Below are positions 52,601-61,700 of a DNA stretch of 64,000 bases, in pieces. Positions within the stretch are counted from its first letter, which is position 1, and every line of letters begins with the position of its first letter. The notes beneath the pieces are model-generated. The model searched no databases. It was given only the letters and a program-made list of their open reading frames with translations, and was not told the origin of the DNA. This stretch comes from Echinometra lucunter. Lineage: Eukaryota > Echinodermata > Echinoidea > Camarodonta > Echinometridae. Position numbers and translations under genes: made by a program. The DNA is taken from NCBI GenBank assembly GCA_029962745.1, contig CM057158.1, positions 16,898,743 through 16,962,742 on the forward strand, in the 5' to 3' direction.

Positions 52601-55600
52601 CCCGTCAGACATCACTGCTTTCCTGAATGTTGGTGAAACCAGTACCGCAGTCACCTGGACTGAACCTACGGCTACGGATAACTCTGGCACTGTCTCCACT
52701 TCCAGGTCTCACGTACCAGGACAGTCCTTTACTTCAGGGGTCACCACCGTCACTTACACCTTCAACGACAACTCTGGAAACTTTGATACCTGCGTTTTTG
52801 ATGTCACCGTTTTCAGTAAGCTTTCCATTTCAAGCTCTACATTTCTTCGTGATTTCTGTTTTGTCCCTAACACAACCCCGGTATTCCTTTTCGTCCTGAA
52901 TTCCTCTTGATGTATTTGTTTTAATGTTTTCTTCGTTTCTCGTGACATTTGTATGGTATCTGACTTAATGTTTCCTAGTGTTCTGAACCTCTTCTACATT
53001 TCTTGTTGTATGTAAACCACTTCCACTAACACATCAGCAAGTGGCGACACAACTCGTCCACTTATCACTGGTTGTCCGGAAGATGTCAATCTCCAAATCC
53101 CTTCCGATACCATAACAACCGTCTCCGTATCATGGGAGGAAGCCCACAGCAACAGATGACTCTAGTGCTGTCACCTCTACATCCACACATCAACCGGGTG
53201 ATGCGTTTGATGTGGGTACTTCAACCACAGTCACCTATACATTTATGGATGAAGCCGGCAACATTGCGACATGTTCTTTTGATGTTACTGTAACATCCCT
53301 GGGTATGTGTTTATCTAACACTATATGTGTCCATCACATTCGTCATATATATGTCTTTTTAGTCAAAGTTTCAGTCGTCGTTGATCTTATCCACACTGTA
53401 TGTACATAAAACCAATTGACCATGATATATATCAAACCGATCTTATGAATTCATCCGAAGTAGTATCCTGTGAGTTGGTGAAGGCTTTTATATTTAGCCC
53501 AAACGATTATTCTATCTTTATTATCTTTCATGTTTTATGTCTTATTTGTAATTTCTGTTTGAGTTGTATTGTATATTTGTAAAACTTTTATCAAATCTTA
53601 ATCTGATAATACTACTAATACTACTCCTGGTTTTCCCCAGCTTCTAATCTTGACAACACTGACCCTGTGATTGTTGGATGTCCATCTGACATTGAGGTTG
53701 AAGCAGTCGTTGGGTCCAGTGATGTCTCTGTCACTTGGACAGAGCCATCGGCCACTGATGACTCTGGATCAGTCAGCTCCATCCAAACAGCAAACCCAGG
53801 AGACAGTTTTCCATTCGGGTCCACGGAGGTTGAATATACCTTCAGCGATCCCTCTGGAAATTCAGCCACTTGTTCTTTTAGTGTTATTGTGTCTGGTATG
53901 TTTTACTTATAGTCCTTGTCTTCATGTTCTGCACTACACTCATAATATATTTACCAGTGGTTCATCTGGCAAAATGAATAGTCAAAATCTCTAATATACA
54001 CAATACGTGAATTCTCGGTAACTGGAAACGAGATACAAAACTGTAAACATTTATTTCTTATCTTAAGAAAATTAAATAGAAAATTATGATCTTCTCTTTA
54101 CAAACTAGAAGCGAAAACAACATATGCATGATTCCTTTGGCGGGGAAGGGAACTTACACTCACATCAGCGATTGTGGAATGCATGTTTTCGCAATCATTT
54201 ATTTGTATGTTCGTATGTGTTGCCTAAATCTCTGTGTTCTCACTTACAAGTATATTTCGTCACCCTTTTGCACTCACTTCTCGATAACCTGATAACCTTT
54301 ATCGGAATTCACAAGCCATTCCTGACGTGGTCGCACCCGTGATCATGGGCTGTCCATCTGACATTGTCGTTGATGCCGCTGTCGGTTCCAGCAACATCAC
54401 GGTAGTTTGGACCGAGCCTGAAGTCACTGATAACTCTGGCTCAGTTACCACGACACAAAGTGCCTTTCCTGGGGATACATTCTCCTTTGGGTCTACCAAC
54501 GTTCTGTACACTTTCACTGATACTTCCGGAAACAGTGCTTCGTGCTCTTTTGTTGTAACTGTCTCTGGTATGTCCCGATTTGTGTTTTCAACCGAAGTTA
54601 TCGGACTGTAGATTAGATATTTGCAAATTTATAACCATCGTCATCAAATAGAACTACACAAACATCAAATGAGATAGATACCATATTAAAGTTAAAAAGA
54701 GAGATTCAAATCCCCTTTTAAAAATCAACATTGCAGGATTCAGGAAGGAGTAGATAACAGCGGAGAGGATGTTGCGTTTTTGTATATCCCAACCTGTATT
54801 TACATATTAAAATGTCATTTATCGTGAATGTAATACATTTTGACAAAACAAGCATGTTTTACTACTTCGACCAATATCAACAATGTCCATTTTGTAACTG
54901 TTTACGTCAATTTATGTTTCCATCTACTTAATACCGTGCACTGCTCATTTCTCACGTATGGATGTATATACGTTATCTCAATATGCACTATAAACCGTTG
55001 CACTTAACATTAGCCATTCCTGACGTGGTCGCACCAATGATTGTTGAATGTCCATCTGACATCCTCATCGATGCCGTTGTGGGTTCCAGCAACGTCACGG
55101 TGTCTTGGACCGAGCCCCAAGCCACTGATAACTCTGGTTTGGTTGCAATGACACAAACTGCGTTTCCAGGGGATAGCTTTCCTTTTGGATCTACTGACGT
55201 CGTGTATACTTTCACTGATACGTCAGGAAATAGTGCACTATGTTCATTCACTGTGGTTGTTTCTGGTATGTTAATCTCGCTAATTTTATTCTTATTCACT
55301 TTATAACACCCACCAAGCTGGTGGTTAGATAAAAGAATGCAACACCACTCTCAAAAATACCCTTCTGGATAGCCTAGCTGCTATTACAGTAATGTCATTT
55401 TCAGCGACATCGACTGATTTAGTAGTATTTTCTTTGGAATACTTTAAGCATTTTGGTCAATGTCAAAGGGCTTTATAAGGAACCACTACTAGAACTAATA
55501 CTGCTGCTATTGTTGCTGCTACTACTACTACTACTTCTACTACTACTACTACTACTACTTCCACTACTAGTACTACTACTACTACTACTACTTCTACTAC

Positions 55601-55669
55601 TAGTACTATTACTACTACTACTACTTCTTCTACTACTAGTACTAGTACTACTACTACTTCTACTACTAG

Positions 55670-55705
<36 letters not shown>

Positions 55706-55747
55706 TACTAGTACTACTACTACTACTACTACTACTTCTACTACTAG

Positions 55748-55780
<33 letters not shown>

Positions 55781-58700
55781 TACTAGTACTACTACTACTA
55801 CTACTACTTCTACTACTAGTACTACTAGTACTACTACTACTACTACTACTACTTCTACTACTAGTACTACTACTACTACTACTTCTACTACTAGTACTAC
55901 TACTAGTACTACTACTACAACTTGGTGTAGCGGTAAGGCCCATGGTCAGCCCTCTCCCTACAAATTGACTCTGATCTGATTTGATAGTGACATTAAAGGT
56001 CGGTCCCAGACATGAATAATCATCTGATTGATAGACGAACTACACACACATACGCACACACGCACACAAACAATAATAGGGATAATAAAATCACAAAGTA
56101 GCTAAAGTCCAAATTCATTTCACCTTTTAGAACTTTAAACTTATCTTCCTAAAGAGATATGAGTACGAATTCTGTTCATTACAAGACCACATTGTTGCAA
56201 TTCTTCTCTCATAGTCGTGTTTTGTCATACTTTGTTTCATACTTGTTTGTCATTGTCCTTGTATTTATCATGCTTTGTTTCTAATGTTGTCTGATGGAAC
56301 CTAACATAAATGTCATACACCATCATTTTTGTTTTTACTCATAACATACTTCATCTAGCCATCGCTGATGTTCAAGATCCTGTTATCACTAATTGTCCCA
56401 GCTGATGTAATTTTGACAACTCCCAGTGACATTACAGAAGTCAGTGTCACATGGACTGAACCGACAGCAACCGATGACTCAGGTTCTGTCACCCTGACAG
56501 CATCCCATCTTCCTGGTGATATTTTCCCTGTTGGTTTTACCACTGTGGTATATACCTTTTCGGATGCCTCTGGGAATTCCGCCATCTGCTCTTTTAATGT
56601 GACTATTTCTAGTGATGGTATGTTCACTTTCCCCTGTTCTTTTTTAAATTAATATCATATCTCCCTTCCAATGCTTCTTACCTCAGTAAAACAGCCTTCT
56701 TTGTCATGTCTGTTCACTTCCAACAGTAATCGAATGAGCAATCAACATTACTATCAACATGATAATTTCCATCTGTCATTAAGTTACAAATTGGCTACAA
56801 GAAAACTATCAACAGTCTAACTGTGGGTGTAATGCCCCAACTAATCCAAAACATGTTTTAAACAGCCTGTTTCCAAATACGAAACCCTCCTCACTGAAAA
56901 TCATTATGGTCATTGAATATCTAATCATGCATCATGTACTTTTCATTGATTTCCGGTCATCTACTTTCCATGTCTTGTGAGTTACATGTGGAAATGTTTT
57001 TGTTGTATTAATGTTTGTGTGTGTATGTAATCCTTGTTAACATGTATTTCTAGTGTATGTTGTCCTCTTGTCATTTATTCATTATATTCATGAGTAAAGG
57101 AAGTGGCGATACTGTAAGACCAGTGATCACTGGATGTCCCGAAGACATCGTTCTTGAGATCCCTTCACCCTCTATAACGACCGTTGCGGTGTCGTGGTCG
57201 GAACCTACTGCTACCGACGACTCGGGTTCGGTCTCCTCCACATCCACACATCAACCAGGAGATTCATTTGATGTGGGCATAACGACTGTGGTCACATACA
57301 CATTTAGTGACGATGCTGGAAACACTGCCGAGTGTTCTTTTAATGTTGTCTTGTCCTCCTCTGGTATGTTTCCTTAACACTGCTAAACTCCTGTTTAATA
57401 ACCTACGTGGCTGGTTAACAGTTGTAACTGGTTTTGTCCATGTGTGTACACTTATGCTCTATTTGTATCAAATCGATCTCCGATAAAATGACAATAATTT
57501 GAATAATACGCTGATTTTAATATGATCTTTATATATTATGTATTCTTTTATTTTATGCATATGTTGTGGTTTTTTTAAACTTTCAAAGAGCTTTTCATAT
57601 TAATATGGGGTCAGCATTTTTTTTTTTTACAATATTTACAAAAAGACTTCATCTAAAACAGTTTGGAAGTAAGACAACAAAAGTAATAATATCAGTAATA
57701 AATTTCAGTTCATTTAGCGCATAAAATTGAACATGCGATCCTCTATGTGATTTACACCAGGAGTACGCTTTACATAAAAGTAATCTACGTAAACCTATCT
57801 AAAGAGGAAAATAATCATAATACAGTAAGTCCTCCCCCCCCCCCCCAAAAAAAAAAAAGAAAATTACAATCGGCCCATAAGTATAAGGTAAATCTGATAT
57901 ATAAGATAGAGCAATAATATTCTGTGCTTTTAAAATCTTGAATAAGTTTTTCCTCGGCCAATCAATGGAGTTTCTTCACAAGGGAAGTGAGGGAATCTCT
58001 TGACCGAGCACCTACTGTTAACCTTGCTGCTGTGTTTTGAGTTCTCAGATATAGAAAAGAGGCTCATAATGACTCTGAAAATTAGCCATGACAGGTGCCT
58101 GAGGAAGATACAGGCTCACTACATATTACTACATCATATTGATTTCTTCCTTGTATTCTAATATTAACATTTTCTTTTCAAACAGCCACTACAGACACCA
58201 CTGACCCTGTCATCACCGGATGTCCTAACGACATCAGTGTGGCTATCCCTACGGGCTCTACCGGAGTGTCCGTCACATGGACTGAGCCCACAGCTACAGA
58301 TAACTCTGGCTTAGCTGTTACCTCTACCTCTAACCGGTCTCCAGGAGATACATTCAATGTTGGCACAACCCAGGTTACTTACACATTCACCGATGCATCA
58401 GGAAACGATGCTTTCTGTACATTCTCTGTGACTGTAGCAGGTATGTCCTTATCAAAATAAACGTTATTATATTTATCTGTGTTTCAGCTTTCATGTACTC
58501 TCCTTTGTTGCTTCTTCCGAAGTTCTGAGAACTTCAAAGTGCAATGTATGCGTTACTTGTTTTGCTTTTCCTTCTATTGACTACACGCACTTCATCGTAA
58601 AGTACACTCTTTTTGACTGCTGTTTCTTTCCGATTCACTTATAGACAGCCGAGCTTCAGTTTAGTGTTATTATGTACGAGAAATGTCCTTACTGTCCATA

Positions 58701-61700
58701 TTTTCAAAACTTCCAGTCTTCCACTCTTCATAGATGTAGAAGTGATCGTTTCCCCATTCTACAACTTCTTCCCAATTTCATTCTGTCTGTCATCTGCCAT
58801 CTTAAAATAGCCACCACTGACAATACTGATCCTGTTATCACTGGATGTCCCGACGACATAAGTTTGTCTATCCCAATCGGATCTACGAGCGCCTCTGTAA
58901 CATGGACAGAGCCTACAGCTACAGATAACTCTGGTTCAGTCACATCTGATTCTACCAATTCTCCTGGAGATACATTCAATGTTGGGACAACAGTGATTAC
59001 CTATACATTCACTGATGGTTCTTGGAACTTTGCTATCTGTTCATTCTCTGTCACGGTAGCTGGTTAGTGGGAAAGGAATCATCTGTGTTGTCTCATTTCA
59101 GCTGGTCATTTATGTTGTATGTCTATTGCATTATGTCTTTCGTGATCCTTCTTGTAGTTCTAACTGATATGCTTGTCGGCTTCGGTTTCGCTGTTGCGTA
59201 TTCAACATCATTTTGTTATCATTCCACCTCATAAAATGGTCCATTAAAAAAAGAAATAAAGCTCTTTTCTTTTTCATGATATGCTTACAAAATATGATTG
59301 AAAATCTCTTTTGCCTACGAAGATTCTAAGTATGTTCATTTGTTACTTTGATTTGTGTAATGTACTTTCATCAAATCATGAATCCATTTGAATCATTGTA
59401 AAGATCTTTTGTTGGGCCTTGGGTTGTGACTGTGTCCTTTTCATCTTCATGCCCATGTTCATATCACCTTCCTCTCAGCCACTGCTGACAACACTGACCC
59501 GGTCATCACTGGATGTCCAAACGATATCAGTGTGGCTATCCCATTTGGATCTACCTCCGTCGCTATCACATGGACAGAGCCAACAGCTACAGATAACTCT
59601 GGCTCAGTCACATCTGCTTCCAATCGTTCCCCTGGAGATACATTCAATGTTGGCACAACAGTGGTTACCTATACATTCACTGATGGTTCTGGGAACTTTG
59701 CCATTTGTTCATTTTCTGTCATTGTATCGGGTATGTTTGTCTCCTGTAATTTATGTTATTATGTTCACATTACCATAGTTACTGAAATTGCAAAATATGT
59801 AGCAAACTGTTTCTGTTTCGACACTGCTTTCTCTTCGTTTTCTTCAAGGTATTATTTCAAGACAAAACAGAAAAAAATGAAATAACAATATATACCTTTG
59901 CCATGTCAGAAAGAAAGATGTCTGGAATTCATTCAAAAATACCCTTCGAAAAAAATTGCATTCTTTCATACTCATATCGTGTTATAATATTCTTGTTTTG
60001 AATATACTTTCTTAGTTGTTCGTAAAGTATCTCCATAAAGCTGCATTGTGCAAAAACAAACCGATAAAACAAAAGACAAAAAATAACCAGTGCCGATCTT
60101 CTTGTCATGGAATCTTGTTAGAAAAGCAATAAGAAATCCTAGGAAAAAAACAACAATAAAATATGTTTGTCCAACGTAATGTTTACACACATTACGGTCA
60201 CATTAAAAAAAAAATGGTATGTTATTCCTTTGTTCATACCATTATGTTTGTTTGTTGTTTGTTTTCAATCAATGTGTGTTAAACTTTTTGTCATTAAATG
60301 TCCTCGTCATCTTCATGCCCATGTTCATATCACCTTACCCTTAGCCACTGCTGACAACACTGACCCTGTTATCACTGGATGTCCTAATGACATCAGTGTG
60401 GCTATCCCATTTGGATCTACCTCCGTCCCTATCACATGGACAGAGCCTACAGCTACAGATAACTCTGGCTCAGTCACATCTGCTTCCAATCGTTCTCCTG
60501 GAGATACATTCAATGTTGGCGCAACAGTGGTTACCTATACTTTCACTGATGGTTCTGGGAACTCTGCCATTTGTTCATTTTCTGTCATTGTATCGGGTAT
60601 GTTTGTATTCTGTATTTATGTTATTCGATTCATGTTACCATATTTACTGAAATTGTAAAATATATAGCAAACTGTTTCTGTTTCGACACCGCTTTCTCTT
60701 CATTTTCTTCAAGGTATTATTTCAAGACAAAACAGAAAAAGTGAAATAACAATATATACCTCTTCCATGTCAGAAAGAAAGATGTCTGGAATTCATTCAA
60801 AAATACCCTTCGAAAAATTTGCTTTTATTCATACTCATATCGTTTTATAATTTTCTTGTTTTGAATATACTTTGTGAGTTGTTCGTAAAGTATCTTCATG
60901 AAGCTGCATTGTGCAAAACAAACCAATAAAACAAAAGACAAAAAATAACCAGTGCCGATCTTCTTGTCATGGAATCTTGTTAGAAAAGCAATAAGAAATC
61001 CTTTAAAAAAACCAACAAGTTGTCCAACTTAATGATTACACACATTACGGCCACATTAAAAAAAATGTAGTTCAATTATTTATTTGGTCATACCATTTTG
61101 TTTGCTTGTTGTTGGTTTTTATAAATGTTTGTCATTAAATGTCCTAGTCATCTTCACGCCCATGTTCATACCACCTTCCTCTTAGCCACTGCTGACAACA
61201 CTGACCCTGTCATCACTGGATGTCCTAATGACATCAGTGTGGCTATCCCATTTGGATCTACCTCCGTCCCTATCACATGGACAGATCCTACAGCTACAGA
61301 TAACTCTGGCTCAGTCACATCTGCTTCCAATCGTTCTCCTGGAGATACATTCAATGTTGGCACAACAGTGGTTACCTATACTTTCACTGATGGTTCTGGG
61401 AACTCTGCCATTTGTTCATTTTCTGTCATTGTATCGGGTATGTTTGTATTCTGTATTTATGTTATTCGATTCATGTTACCATATTTACTGAAATTGTAAA
61501 ATATATAGCAAACTGTTTCTGTTTCGACACCGCTTTCTCTTCATTTTCTTGAAGGTATTATTTCAAGACAAAACAGAAAAAGTGAAATAACAATATATAC
61601 CTCTTCCATGTCAGAAAGAAAGATGTCTGGAATTCATTCAAAAATACCCTTCGAAAAATTTGCTTTTATTCATACTCATATTGTTTTATAGTGTTCTTGT

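Noticed and set aside
55453..55968. 171-codon poly-Leu frame (and 156-codon poly-Ser frame on the other strand)
   Set aside because: Produced entirely by the ACT microsatellite; no coding signal outside it.
57054..57099. Earlier acceptor (ttctag at 57053) for HYR10
   Set aside because: It would enter in the wrong frame and meet a stop before the domain; 57100 is the only start that keeps phase 1.
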